Shown here: positions 22,449-32,086 of the stretch, one piece after another
Numbering within the stretch: position 1 is the stretch's first letter
Layout of the letters: the number at the start of each line of letters is the position of its first letter
Assembly (NCBI RefSeq): GCF_004801405.1
Contig: NZ_SSOB01000025.1
Coordinates: forward strand, 1 to 64,000
Source of the DNA: Cohnella fermenti
Lineage (GTDB): Bacteria > Bacillota > Bacilli > Paenibacillales > Paenibacillaceae
Length of the DNA: 64,000 nt
Direction: 5' to 3'
Notes under the pieces: generated by a model
Databases searched by the model: none
What the model saw: the letters and a program-made list of their open reading frames with translations, nothing else
What the model was told of the DNA's origin: nothing
Made by a program: the position numbers and the translations under genes

Positions 22449-25400
22449 CTATTCCTCTTCCTCGGGGATGACGAGCACCTGCGCCGATACTTGCTGCGGG
22501 CCGGCATTGTCGGCATGGGCGTATACCGGACTGACGATGACGATCTCCTCGTCGGTATCCGGCGTCTTGAAGGGAACTCGAATACGAATGACATCGCCGA
22601 TGCGGAACAGCCGGGTCCGGAAGACGATCGAGAGAAGCGGCGCCTCGAAGCCGAAGTTGATCAAGCCGACATTGCCCGTGTTGCGAATGACGATGGTGAA
22701 GAAGACGGTCTCCTCGGGGCGGACGACCGGCCTGTCGACCGTCTCGCCGATCGCGTACTGCGGAATCTCAAGAGCGGCGACCTCGGCCTCCTCCTGGATA
22801 AACGGCGTCTCCGCCGAGAAGGCGGTCGCGACGTTGAGGAACACGGTCCCGCCCGCCGTGCCGTCCGGAATCCGGAACGGAAGAACATACGAACGGGTCT
22901 CGCCGGGAGCGAGAACGGGAATGGAAGTCTGGAACGAAGCGAGATTATCGAAGACGCGAACGTCCGTCAGCGGCACGGTTGTCGTGTTCGTCACGGTGAC
23001 GAAGAAGGAGACGACGCTGCCCGGAGCCGCGACGGACGGATCGACGGTCTTCGTCAGCCGCAGCGAGGTGCTGCGCAGCAGAATGACGACGTCTGCTTCC
23101 GCCTCGGTCGGGTTCGTCTGGGGCGAGGTGACGAGCACCTGGTTGTGAACGACAACGCCTTGAGGCGTGCCCGGGGGAACGTCGTAGGAGAACGTCAGGA
23201 ATACCCGTCCGCCCGGCGCAATCGCCTGGACGAAGGAGGAGAAGCCGGTCAGCGAGTCCCGGACGATCACGTTCGTTGCCGCCGCGACTCCGACGTTCTC
23301 GACCGTGACCGTGTATACGAGCGGCTGTCCGGGAGGAGCGACGTTCCCGCTCGGAATCTTGGTCACCCTAAGCTCGGTCCCGGTCAGTTCGCTCTCTACC
23401 GTCACATCCGCTTCGGCATAGCGCGTCGGGGTCTGGTCCGACCGGGCTGAGGCGACATTGTGCAAGACGGTATGATCCGGCACGTTCGGCATGACGCGCG
23501 GGACGATCCGGGTAACCGAGGCGCCGGGCAGGAGCGCCGGAATGACTTCGTCGATGCCGAGCTCCGCGTCGATCAGCCGCACGTTCGTCTGCGGCAGCGC
23601 CGTGACATTCGTCAGGACGATCGTATAGACGACCGTCTCGCCCGGCAGAGCGGCTCCCTTGTCGGTGATCTTGGCGAGCTGAAGATCGTCTCCCGCGACG
23701 ATCACGGTCGCTTCCGCCTGGACGATGCCCGCCTCAGGCGAATCGGCGGTGATGAGATTGACGATTGCCGAGCCGAGCGCCGAATCGGCGGGAGCGGTGT
23801 AAGACACATCGAACGTGCGGGCGTCTCCGACCGCGAGGCCGTCGATCGTCATGTCGATGCCGAGCAGCGGATCGTACAGCGCGAACGGCCCGAGAGGCAC
23901 GTTGCCGAAGTTGCCGACCAGAATCGTATAGACGATCGTCTCTCCCGGACGCACCGTCGGCCGGTCCGCCGTCTTGCGCAGGGCGACCGCCGGCTGCGGC
24001 AGCACCTCGACTTCCTCCGTGGCGACGGCGGGCTCCGTCTGGTCGGAGACGGCCGTGGAGGTGTTGACGTACGTTCGGGGAAGCGTCTCGAGCGGCACCC
24101 GGAAGTCGACCGGAACGCTGACCGATTGTCCTGCCGCAATGAAGGGGATCGTCGTTGAGAGGGCAAGCGTCGGGTCGGTAATGCGCACGTTCGTCAATGC
24201 CTCGTCGCCCGTATTCGTCGCGGTAAGCGTGAAGAGGATGACGTCGCCGGGCTTCGCCCGATTCCGATCGGCCGTCTTCGTGAGAATGAGGCGCGGCGCT
24301 CCGACGACCGTGACCGTCACTCCGACCGTGATCGGCGGCAACTCCTCGACCCGAACGACCGCCACGTTCAGGATCGCGGTTCCAATGACGGAATCCTCCG
24401 GGATGGTATAGGGGAAGTCCAAGTTGACCGTGGCTCCCTTCACGATCTGTTCGATCGTGGCGTCGATGCCGAGCAGGGCGTCGACAAGATGAACATTCAT
24501 TAGATCGGAATTGCCGTTGTTCGTAATCGCGATCGTGAAGACGACCGTCTCGCCGGGCTTGGCGGTTCGCGTGTTTACGGCCTTCGAGACGAGCAGGGAG
24601 GGCGTAAGCTCGATACGGATCGTCTCCGTTGCGCTCCGCGGGTCGGGCAGCTCCGTCGTCGTCACCGATGCGGTGTTCGGATACGGTCCCTCCGGCGTGC
24701 CGGCCGGTATCGTATGGGGAACCGGAATGACGACGTCCTGAAGCGGCGGCAGCTCGCCGATCGTGATGTCGATCCCAAGCAGAGGGTCGGAGATGACGAG
24801 ATTCGTGAGCGCCAGCGTTCCCGTATTCGTCACGCGAATGGCGTATTCCACCGCTTCTCCCGGCTTCGCGGACGACACGTTCGCCGTCTTCTCGATCGCA
24901 AGAGCGGCGAATGGCGCGCATTCGCAGGAGACGACCGGTGTGTGGAAAAAGACGTCCTTGGGCAAAGCCCCGTAGTCGATGACGGAGGAGACGGCAACGA
25001 GATGGTTCGGCTCGATAAACGAGACGAAGGTTCGGTCGTCCGCGTTCGTGTGAAGATGGAACCCGTTCGCGAACGGATTCGAACGCACCTGATAAGCAAG
25101 CGTTACGGTCGTCAGACTGTCCTGCGTGAGCAATCCCAGCGGCATCGGACCGAACGGGAGCGTCAACGCTCCGTTCACGAATAAGCTGTCATCGACGTCC
25201 GGCAGCAAGGGAGCCTTCGGGTAAACCGTGAAGTCCGGGTCCAGCGGGTCTGTGATATCCGGCTGGTTGGGCGACTTGAGCTTCAGTCCGTTGCGAACGC
25301 CGCGGATGGCAATCGTGCCGGGCACATATGAGAAGAGCGCCGTGTTGATCGCATCGTTCAGGACGAGTTGCGAGCCCGCGTACAGATTGAAGATGTCGGC

Positions 25401-26855
25401 GACGAGCTTCGCGAGCACTTCGGCGATCTGCGACTCCGGGTCGGACGTATTGGCCTCGTGGAAGAAGGAAGGAGCCGATACCCAGCTCTGCATCAGCTCG
25501 ATCACGTCCTCGCGCGTGTAGGGTCCCGGCGATTGCGCGCTGATGTCGATGCCGAGCGCGTACAATTGCGTATTGCCGTCCGCCGGGCTCTTCAGCTTGT
25601 CGGAGATGGATTGGGCTCTTGTCGAGGCGAAGCCGATCTCTTCGAACGTCGAGGAACGGTTCGTAATCTCCGCGACGAGCTGCGCCATCGTCTGCTGAAG
25701 GTATGTGAAGTACTTCCAAGGCTCTCCCGCGACATCGGGGAAGAACGTCGCATCGGTGTCCCCCGGAGCGGCGAACGTCGTCGGATAGGAAGGATTGATC
25801 GAACGATTCGCCTGCCCGTCCGTGATCAGGATAACGACCCTGCGGTTGATGTCGTTCGACTGCGCGAAGCCGGGCGTCTTGAACAGCTCATAGGCGGCGG
25901 TCAGCCCGGATTCCGTATTCGTATCCTCGGAATAGGGAATCGCCCAAATCAGGTTCTGCAGGATCGAATTGTTCGGGTAGTCGGGATTGATCGCATAGGT
26001 CGCCTCGATCGGGGTGAACGACGTACCCGCGGCGACCGTGACGAGCTGATTGCTCGAATAGGCGGCGGGTTCGGGCGTGTACACATTCGCAATGTAATCG
26101 GAGAGCACCGAATCGGGAAGCGGATTGCCGTCCGCGTCATAGATGTCGCTGTATCTGATTTTGTAATAATTATAAGAGTTGTAGAGGCTTCGTTCCGCAC
26201 TGGCTTCGAGCGGCTCGGTCTGCGCGAGGAAGGCGGCCATCTCGCTCGTTCCGACGAAGCTCTGGTTCCGGTAGCCGAGAATTTGCCCGATGTAGTAGGT
26301 GCCGCCGGGAGGAGGGGCAGAGCTTCGCTTCCAGGTGAACAAGGACCCTGTGTAATCGTAAGCGAAGCCGGTCGCCGGGCTTGCGTTCGGCAGGAAGGCT
26401 GCCCGCCCGTACGGAACGATCGTCACGGTCGTGTCCCGATTGGACGCCCATAATTGATTAATGGTGTTAACCATCGCTCGTTTGGCTTGCACGAACTTGG
26501 TGCTCGCTCCCGACATCATGCTGGATGTCACATCGAGAACGAAGACGACGTCCAGCGAATGGGGCGGGAAGTAGCCGAACGTCGCCGGCTTCGCCTGGAT
26601 GTCGAGGGTCACCGTTGCGACGCAATCGCATTGCTCGGACTGCTGCAGCTCCGCTCCCTTCGAGATTCGGATCAGATCCTCGTATACGACGGTTCCCCCT
26701 GCCCCTCCGTTCAGGGCGGCATCGAACAGCACGGAAGTTCCCGATCCGATCCAATAGCCGGCCTGCGCAGGATCGTTCGTCGGCCTGATCTCGTCGTAGC
26801 CTCCGATAAAGACAGGGTTCATCTTGCCTGGTCCTTGATACGGACATGGATCCAA
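22449..26855 (-). CDS. Large vWA domain protein with eight DUF11 repeats
   Basis: A 1468-residue protein. After a short N-terminal region it has a von Willebrand A domain with VFVLDVTSSMM near residue 105 (MIDAS Ser replaced by Thr) and VVILITDGQANRS further on. From about residue 650 to 1440 there are eight DUF11-type beta-sandwich repeats, each opening like LxKTAD...AKPGE and containing DPLLGID-like strands; the last is divergent. It ends in an acidic tail (PEEEE) with no sorting signal. No signal peptide is visible. TTG 26855 with GAGGTG at 26864-26869 is the best start. It is probably an adhesive or structural surface or spore-coat protein (inference). Neighbours give no functional link. 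Confidence 0.85.
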   Translation of the reverse strand: MDPCPYQGPGKMNPVFIGGYDEIRPTNDPAQAGYWIGSGTSVLFDAALNGGAGGTVVYEDLIRISKGAELQQSEQCDCVATVTLDIQAKPATFGYFPPHSLDVVFVLDVTSSMMSGASTKFVQAKRAMVNTINQLWASNRDTTVTIVPYGRAAFLPNASPATGFAYDYTGSLFTWKRSSAPPPGGTYYIGQILGYRNQSFVGTSEMAAFLAQTEPLEASAERSLYNSYNYYKIRYSDIYDADGNPLPDSVLSDYIANVYTPEPAAYSSNQLVTVAAGTSFTPIEATYAINPDYPNNSILQNLIWAIPYSEDTNTESGLTAAYELFKTPGFAQSNDINRRVVILITDGQANRSINPSYPTTFAAPGDTDATFFPDVAGEPWKYFTYLQQTMAQLVAEITNRSSTFEEIGFASTRAQSISDKLKSPADGNTQLYALGIDISAQSPGPYTREDVIELMQSWVSAPSFFHEANTSDPESQIAEVLAKLVADIFNLYAGSQLVLNDAINTALFSYVPGTIAIRGVRNGLKLKSPNQPDITDPLDPDFTVYPKAPLLPDVDDSLFVNGALTLPFGPMPLGLLTQDSLTTVTLAYQVRSNPFANGFHLHTNADDRTFVSFIEPNHLVAVSSVIDYGALPKDVFFHTPVVSCECAPFAALAIEKTANVSSAKPGEAVEYAIRVTNTGTLALTNLVISDPLLGIDITIGELPPLQDVVIPVPHTIPAGTPEGPYPNTASVTTTELPDPRSATETIRIELTPSLLVSKAVNTRTAKPGETVVFTIAITNNGNSDLMNVHLVDALLGIDATIEQIVKGATVNLDFPYTIPEDSVIGTAILNVAVVRVEELPPITVGVTVTVVGAPRLILTKTADRNRAKPGDVILFTLTATNTGDEALTNVRITDPTLALSTTIPFIAAGQSVSVPVDFRVPLETLPRTYVNTSTAVSDQTEPAVATEEVEVLPQPAVALRKTADRPTVRPGETIVYTILVGNFGNVPLGPFALYDPLLGIDMTIDGLAVGDARTFDVSYTAPADSALGSAIVNLITADSPEAGIVQAEATVIVAGDDLQLAKITDKGAALPGETVVYTIVLTNVTALPQTNVRLIDAELGIDEVIPALLPGASVTRIVPRVMPNVPDHTVLHNVASARSDQTPTRYAEADVTVESELTGTELRVTKIPSGNVAPPGQPLVYTVTVENVGVAAATNVIVRDSLTGFSSFVQAIAPGGRVFLTFSYDVPPGTPQGVVVHNQVLVTSPQTNPTEAEADVVILLRSTSLRLTKTVDPSVAAPGSVVSFFVTVTNTTTVPLTDVRVFDNLASFQTSIPVLAPGETRSYVLPFRIPDGTAGGTVFLNVATAFSAETPFIQEEAEVAALEIPQYAIGETVDRPVVRPEETVFFTIVIRNTGNVGLINFGFEAPLLSIVFRTRLFRIGDVIRIRVPFKTPDTDEEIVIVSPVYAHADNAGPQQVSAQVLVIPEEEE

Positions 26856-27024
26856 TGGGAGCCCACCTCTCTTATGCTTCTCGAACCAATTTATGTGCGC
26901 CGTGCGCCTATAATTCGATTGTCTTGCAAGGGACGAAGAGGGTGTCCCTTCTGCCTGCGGAGCCTGCCGCATATATTCCAGATAAGCCTGCGTTTGTCCG
27001 ACAGATGGGCTTATGGAGGGATCT

Positions 27025-29241
27025 ATGCGCCATCTTCAGGTTCACATTACCGGAATGACCTGCGCCGCTTGCTCCGTCCGCATCGAGAAGTCGCTGGGCA
27101 AGCTGGAGGGGGTGAAGTCGGCTTCCGTCAGCCTGGCGACCTCGCGGGCTTCGGTGGAGTGGGACGGGGGAGAAGGAAGCGACGAGCTGATCGCGGAGAG
27201 AATCCGGAAGCTTGGCTATGGAGCGGATCTGCTGAGAGAGAATGACGGCAAATCGCCGGAGACGGAGACGAAGGCGTACCGCAACCGGTTCGTCGCTTCG
27301 ACTCTGCTGTCGCTCCCGCTGTTCGCGGCGATGGCCGGCCACTTCCTCGGGCCGGCGGGTGTTCCGATTCCGGAGTTCGTCTATCGGCCGTTCGTCCAGA
27401 TGGCGCTCGCTTCGCTGCTGCTGCTCTATGCGGCGTATCCGTTCTATCTCGGCGCCTATCACGCGTTGAAGCAGAGAATGCCGAACATGGACGTCCTGAT
27501 CGCGATGAGCACATCCGTCGCTTTTTTCTACAGTCAATACCGCGCGTTCCGACCCGAAGAGGGGCATGATCATGCGCTGCACGGTCATCCCGCGCTCTAC
27601 TTCGACTCGATCGCGATGATTCTCGTGTCCGTCACGCTCGGCAAGTGGCTGGAATCGATCGCCAAGGGCAATGCGGCCAAGAGCCTCTCGGCGTTAAGGG
27701 AGCTGCGCGCGGATACGGTCCGCCTCGTCCGCGGCAGGGCCCGGAGCGTGATTCCGATCGGAGAGCTCCGGCCGGGCGAGCGGTTCGAGGTCGTGTCGTC
27801 CGAATGGGTGCCGGTGGACGGCACGATTGTGGAAGGCGTCGCCGAGACGGAGGAGGCGATGCTGACGGGCGAAGCCGAGCTCGTGTTCAAGCAGCCGGGC
27901 GAACGCGTCTATGCCGGAACGCGGCTGATCAGCGGCCGCTTGATCGTCGAGTCCGATCAGGCCGGTGAACAGACGAAGCTGTCCCGCATGATCGCATTCG
28001 TGGAGAACGCCCAGCACAGCAAGCCGAGGATCGAACGAAGCGTCGACCGCGTCGCCGCCGTGTTCGTCCCGGCAATCCTGGCGCTGTCGGCGGCCACATT
28101 CGTCGGCTGGCTGTACGCGGCCGGAGCGCTGACGGCGATCGATCATGCGATGGCCGTTCTTCTGGTCGCCTGCCCATGCGCCCTCGGCCTGGCGACGCCG
28201 ATCTCGATGCTGATCGGTTCGAGTCTTGCGCTGCGCAGCGGCATCGTCGTGAAGGAAGCGAGCAAGCTGGAAGCTCTCAGCCAGGCGAACGTCTTCCTGT
28301 TCGACAAGACGGGCACGCTGACGCGCGGCCAGCCGGCCGTCGCCGACATCTCGGCGCCCGTGGTGTCCCCGATGCTTCTGCTGCGCCTCGCCGCTTCATT
28401 GGAGCAGCACTCGGACCATCCTCTGGCGCTGTCCGTCGTCAAGGAGGCGCAAGTCCGCCGCCTGCTGTCGGCTTCTGCAAGCGACGTGACGGAAGTGCCG
28501 GGCCGCGGCATCGGCGGCCTCGTCGAAGGGAGGCGCGTTCTTCTCGGGCGCGCCGCGTGGCTGGAGGAGCAGGGAGTCCGGCTGCCGGCTTCGCCGCCCC
28601 CGACGTCTTCCGCCGGCGGTCACTCGGACTCCGTGCTCCATTGCGCGTTCGACGGAAGCTGGATGGGGTCGATCCGCTTCCGGGACCCCGTGCGCGAGGA
28701 CGCGTTGGAGACGCTGCGGGCGCTGGAGACGGACGGGGAGCTCTGGATGGCGACCGGGGATCGGAGGGAAGCGGCGGAAGCGATCGCGGCGTCGCTCGCC
28801 ATCCCGAACGTGCGGGCCGAGCTGCATCCGGAGCAGAAGCTGGAGCTGCTTCGCGAGCTTCGCGGTCAGGGGAAGCGGGTCGTCATGATCGGCGACGGGG
28901 CGAACGATTCGCCGGCGCTGGCGGCCGCCGACGTCGGGATCGCCCTGGCCGGGGGCAACGAATCGGCGCTGCAGGCGGGCGATATCGTCGTTGTCGGCAA
29001 TCGGCTGTCCCGCATCCGGGACGGGTTCCGGATTGCCCGCAGCACGATGCGCAACGTGAAGCAGAACTTGCTGCTCGCGCTTCTGTATAACGCCGTGATG
29101 ATTCCGCTGGCGGTCATCGGGGTGCTGGACCCGCGCATCGCCTGCGTCGGCATGGCTTCGAGCTCGCTTATCGTCGTCGGCAATTCGCTTCGCTTGTCCC
29201 GGCTGCGGCCCGCCCGTCCGGCGAAGGAGGCGAAGCGATGA
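27025..29241 (+). CDS. copA: Copper-translocating P1B-type ATPase
   Basis: A 738-residue heavy-metal ATPase. One N-terminal HMA domain carries GMTCAAC (Cys13, Cys16). Eight membrane segments follow, with the CPC ion-site motif in ACPCALG near residue 383. The phosphorylation motif DKTGTLT is near residue 427, SDHPLA near 468 and GDGANDSPA near 624. The actuator loop reads TGEA, with Ala where Ser is usual (TGES); the catalytic Glu is kept. It would move Cu(I) across the cell membrane. GGAGG is 5 bases before ATG 27025. The TauE/SafE-like gene overlaps its stop by 4 bases, as in cytochrome-oxidase copper-delivery clusters, so it may supply copper to an oxidase rather than only detoxify. Confidence 0.93.
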   Translation: MRHLQVHITGMTCAACSVRIEKSLGKLEGVKSASVSLATSRASVEWDGGEGSDELIAERIRKLGYGADLLRENDGKSPETETKAYRNRFVASTLLSLPLFAAMAGHFLGPAGVPIPEFVYRPFVQMALASLLLLYAAYPFYLGAYHALKQRMPNMDVLIAMSTSVAFFYSQYRAFRPEEGHDHALHGHPALYFDSIAMILVSVTLGKWLESIAKGNAAKSLSALRELRADTVRLVRGRARSVIPIGELRPGERFEVVSSEWVPVDGTIVEGVAETEEAMLTGEAELVFKQPGERVYAGTRLISGRLIVESDQAGEQTKLSRMIAFVENAQHSKPRIERSVDRVAAVFVPAILALSAATFVGWLYAAGALTAIDHAMAVLLVACPCALGLATPISMLIGSSLALRSGIVVKEASKLEALSQANVFLFDKTGTLTRGQPAVADISAPVVSPMLLLRLAASLEQHSDHPLALSVVKEAQVRRLLSASASDVTEVPGRGIGGLVEGRRVLLGRAAWLEEQGVRLPASPPPTSSAGGHSDSVLHCAFDGSWMGSIRFRDPVREDALETLRALETDGELWMATGDRREAAEAIAASLAIPNVRAELHPEQKLELLRELRGQGKRVVMIGDGANDSPALAAADVGIALAGGNESALQAGDIVVVGNRLSRIRDGFRIARSTMRNVKQNLLLALLYNAVMIPLAVIGVLDPRIACVGMASSSLIVVGNSLRLSRLRPARPAKEAKR

Positions 29242-29918
29242 ACGGCAACGATGCCGCCGTCGCCGTTCTTGCCGCCCTCACGGGGGCGCCGCATTGCATC
29301 ATCATGTGCGGCGGAATCGGCGCTTCGCTCGCCATGGAAGCGAGAAGAAGCGCGGCATGGTCGCTCGCCGCGTATCATCTCGGGCGAATCGTCACGTATG
29401 CGGCAACGGGCGCCGTCATGGGAGCCGCCGGCTCCTTCCTCAACCTGGCGGGGAGGCTCGTCGGCCTGCAAGGAGCGGCCAGCATTCTTGGCGGGCTCCT
29501 GATTCTGCTCTGGGCATGGCGGCGAATCGCGCTTCCCCTCCACGCCATCCGCCTGCCCGGCCGCGACAGACGGAAGAGCCGCCCGGAACCGTCCGGCGGC
29601 GCTGGCGAATATGCATCTATCTTCACGACCGGCTTGCTCCTGGGCTTGCTTCCGTGCGGTCTCACGTATGCCATGCAGATGAACGCCGCCGCCTCGGGCG
29701 ACGCCCTGGACGGGCTGCTGATGCTGCTTCTGTTCGGAGCGGCGACCGTTCCGCTGCTGTTCGCGTTCGCTCTGTCCGCCCATGGCATCGGCAAAAAGTG
29801 GCGCCGCTTCCTTCGCGGGGCGGGGCAGAAGCTGGCGATGCTCATGGGGCTGCTCTCCATCCTGAAGGGCTGCAGCGTGAACGGCTGGATTCCGCACATT
29901 CATCCGTGGCTCTGGTAA
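29238..29918 (+). CDS. TauE/SafE-type (DsbD_2-like) membrane protein
   Basis: A 226-residue polytopic membrane protein with about six hydrophobic segments. The first segment carries PHCIIMCGGIG, matching the H-C-x-x-M-C-G-G motif of the sulfite exporter TauE/SafE and DsbD_2-like group often found beside FixI/CcoI copper ATPases. A second conserved turn, LGLLPCGLTYAMQ, is near residue 137. Cys and Met in both motifs could handle copper or thiols. The start overlaps copA (ATGA), so the two are translationally coupled. Sulfite export itself is unlikely on context. Confidence 0.85.
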   Translation: MNGNDAAVAVLAALTGAPHCIIMCGGIGASLAMEARRSAAWSLAAYHLGRIVTYAATGAVMGAAGSFLNLAGRLVGLQGAASILGGLLILLWAWRRIALPLHAIRLPGRDRRKSRPEPSGGAGEYASIFTTGLLLGLLPCGLTYAMQMNAAASGDALDGLLMLLLFGAATVPLLFAFALSAHGIGKKWRRFLRGAGQKLAMLMGLLSILKGCSVNGWIPHIHPWLW

Positions 29919-29929
29919 GCGGCCGCTCG

Positions 29930-30355
29930 TTAAACCACCTCGTAATCGTGAACAACGACGAATTCTTCCGAACCGATCCGAACCCGCGTCTCCGCGACCC
30001 AACTTCCGCTCATGACCGGCACGAGAGTTCCCTCGTAACCGGAGCCTTGCGAATTCATCACAACCTTGGCCGTAAAAATTCCGCAGAACATCTTCGGCAT
30101 CCAGGATTTGATCTGGATGCTTGCCGCTTCGACGTCCGCCCCGCTGGAGTCGGTAATGGTGACGAGAAACTGCTTGGCTTCCATGGGAGAAGAATTCGCC
30201 TCGAGCGTTCTCACCTCGATTCGATAGCCGTCCTTCTCGAGCGTGCTGATTAACGGAGCGGGAGAAGCGGCTTCGGAGCGGGACAGCCATACGACGACGC
30301 CTAAGCAGATCGCGATTGCGATCGGCCAAATTCCTCTGCCCAGCATTCGCGCCAT
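29930..30355 (-). CDS. FixH/YtkA-like membrane-anchored protein
   Basis: A 141-residue protein with one N-terminal membrane segment (residues about 9-25) and an extracytoplasmic beta-rich domain resembling FixH/YtkA-like proteins: FLVTITDSSGADVEAASIQIK, then MPKMFCG and a C-terminal WVAETRVRIG. The Met-Pro-Lys-Met-x-Cys stretch could bind copper. It converges on the TauE/SafE gene with only 11 bases between stops. The association of a FixH-like protein, a copper ATPase and a TauE-like protein resembles the fixGHIS set for oxidase assembly, here arranged convergently. Confidence 0.6.
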   Translation of the reverse strand: MARMLGRGIWPIAIAICLGVVVWLSRSEAASPAPLISTLEKDGYRIEVRTLEANSSPMEAKQFLVTITDSSGADVEAASIQIKSWMPKMFCGIFTAKVVMNSQGSGYEGTLVPVMSGSWVAETRVRIGSEEFVVVHDYEVV

Positions 30356-30496
30356 AAGGGGATCGCCTCCTTCAACCTCATGTCAAAGCGTATGCGTTCC
30401 AATCTGTCCATAAGAAGCGCAAGAATAAAAAAGGAAGGGATAACAAATGATAACAATAAATTCCTGTTAAACCTGGGTAATGAGGAGAGGGCTGCC

Positions 30497-32086
30497 GTGA
30501 AGTGGATTCGAACGGTTAAATACACCGGCCGTTACCGACGTTCACCAGCGGATACGAAGTGGTCCCCGCCCGAGCCTCGCGGATCTGCGCTAAGCGAGAG
30601 GATAAGCTGGCTGGAGCGGCAGCTCGCGCACAGCTCGGATATCGTCTTCCGTCCGTTCGCTGCGGAATTCGAAGCCGAAGCCGGACATAAGGGCCTCATC
30701 GTCTATGTAGAGAATATGATCGACACGTCGCTGCTCGAGCTTATGATTCACAACGGCCTTATGCGCCGCGAGCCGTCCCTGCCGGGCGATGCGAGCATTC
30801 TTGCTGCGGAGAACGGGAAGAGAAGCGCCTTGGCGGGCGTAAGGACAACAACAAGCCTCCGCCATGCCGTATTGGCGGTTCTTCAAGGGCAGTTGCTTCT
30901 TCTCTTCGACGACCAACCGGACATTCGGATTTATCCGTTGCGCAAGGTCGAGACTCGCGCGATAACGGAGTCGACCAACGAGAGCGTCATTCGGGGGCCC
31001 CGAGAGGCATTCGTCGAGGATATCGATACGAACCTGACGATGATTCGCCGAAGAATCAAGCATCCGGCGTTAACGACGGAGCAACTGACCTTCGGAACGT
31101 ACACCCATACGAAGGCGATGCTTGTCTATATCGAAGGAATCTGCAAGCAAGAGCTTGTCCGTGAGATGAAAAAACGGCTTGGCCGGGTTGAGATCGACGG
31201 GGTTCTCGGATCGAGTTACCTGGAGGAATACATCGAGGACAATCCGTACTCCCCGTTCCCGCAGCTTCAACATACGGAACGGCCGGATGTCGTGTCCGCC
31301 TCTCTACTGGAAGGGCGAATCGCTTTGTTCGTGGACGGGACCCCGATTCCGATTCTCGCTCCCTTGACGCTGCCCATGCTGCTCCAGGCGTCGGAGGATT
31401 ATTACCAGCGGTTTATCGCAGCAACGTGGATTCGAACGCTCCGGTTCTTTTTCCTATTCGTGACCTTGCTGTTCCCTTCCATCTACATCGCGATTACGAC
31501 GTTCCATCCCGAGATGCTGCCGCCGACGCTGCTCATTACCGTTGCGGCCGCCCGGGAGACGACGCCGTTCCCCGCGCTTGTCGAAGCGATCCTTATGGAG
31601 CTCTCGTTCGAGGCATTAAGGGAAGGGGGGCTGCGCATCCCGAAGGCGATCGGACAGACCGTCTCCATTATCGGCGCCCTCATTATCGGACAGGCTGCCG
31701 TTCAAGCCGGTATCGTCTCCGCCCCGATGGTCATTGTCGTCTCGATGACAGGCATCGCGTCCTTCATTATTCCGCACTTCGATCTGGGCCTCAGCCTGCG
31801 GCTGCTGCGGTTCCCGATCATGATTATGGCGGGGGCGTTCGGGTTGCTGGGAGTTGTGGTTGCGATCATCCTGATCTATATCCATCTCATTAATCTTCGC
31901 TCGTTCGGAACGCCTTATCTGTCGCCGCTAGCTCCCCTTCGACCGGAGGACCTCAAGGATGTTCTCGTTCGGGCGCCCTGGTGGAAGATGAGGACCAGAC
32001 CGCACCTGCACGGCACCGCTTCGGACCAACGAGAGGCAGCGATCAAGCTCCCGCAGTTGCCTGAGGGTGGTTGGGATGGCGATTAG
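30497..32086 (+). CDS. Spore germination receptor A subunit (GerA family), operon 1
   Basis: A 529-residue GerA-family A subunit. The N-terminal 300 residues form the soluble domain (DIVFRPF, VYVENMIDTSLL and TESTNESVIRGPREAFVEDI), followed by a membrane domain of about five spans ending in FGTPYLSPLAP. In the GerAA fold the N-domain and membrane core help form the germinant-gated channel in the inner spore membrane. The frame is open from 30380, but AGGAGAGG at 30483-30490 is 6 bases before GTG 30497, which is chosen. It is first of a four-gene operon A-C-D-B. Confidence 0.9.
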   Translation: MKWIRTVKYTGRYRRSPADTKWSPPEPRGSALSERISWLERQLAHSSDIVFRPFAAEFEAEAGHKGLIVYVENMIDTSLLELMIHNGLMRREPSLPGDASILAAENGKRSALAGVRTTTSLRHAVLAVLQGQLLLLFDDQPDIRIYPLRKVETRAITESTNESVIRGPREAFVEDIDTNLTMIRRRIKHPALTTEQLTFGTYTHTKAMLVYIEGICKQELVREMKKRLGRVEIDGVLGSSYLEEYIEDNPYSPFPQLQHTERPDVVSASLLEGRIALFVDGTPIPILAPLTLPMLLQASEDYYQRFIAATWIRTLRFFFLFVTLLFPSIYIAITTFHPEMLPPTLLITVAAARETTPFPALVEAILMELSFEALREGGLRIPKAIGQTVSIIGALIIGQAAVQAGIVSAPMVIVVSMTGIASFIIPHFDLGLSLRLLRFPIMIMAGAFGLLGVVVAIILIYIHLINLRSFGTPYLSPLAPLRPEDLKDVLVRAPWWKMRTRPHLHGTASDQREAAIKLPQLPEGGWDGD

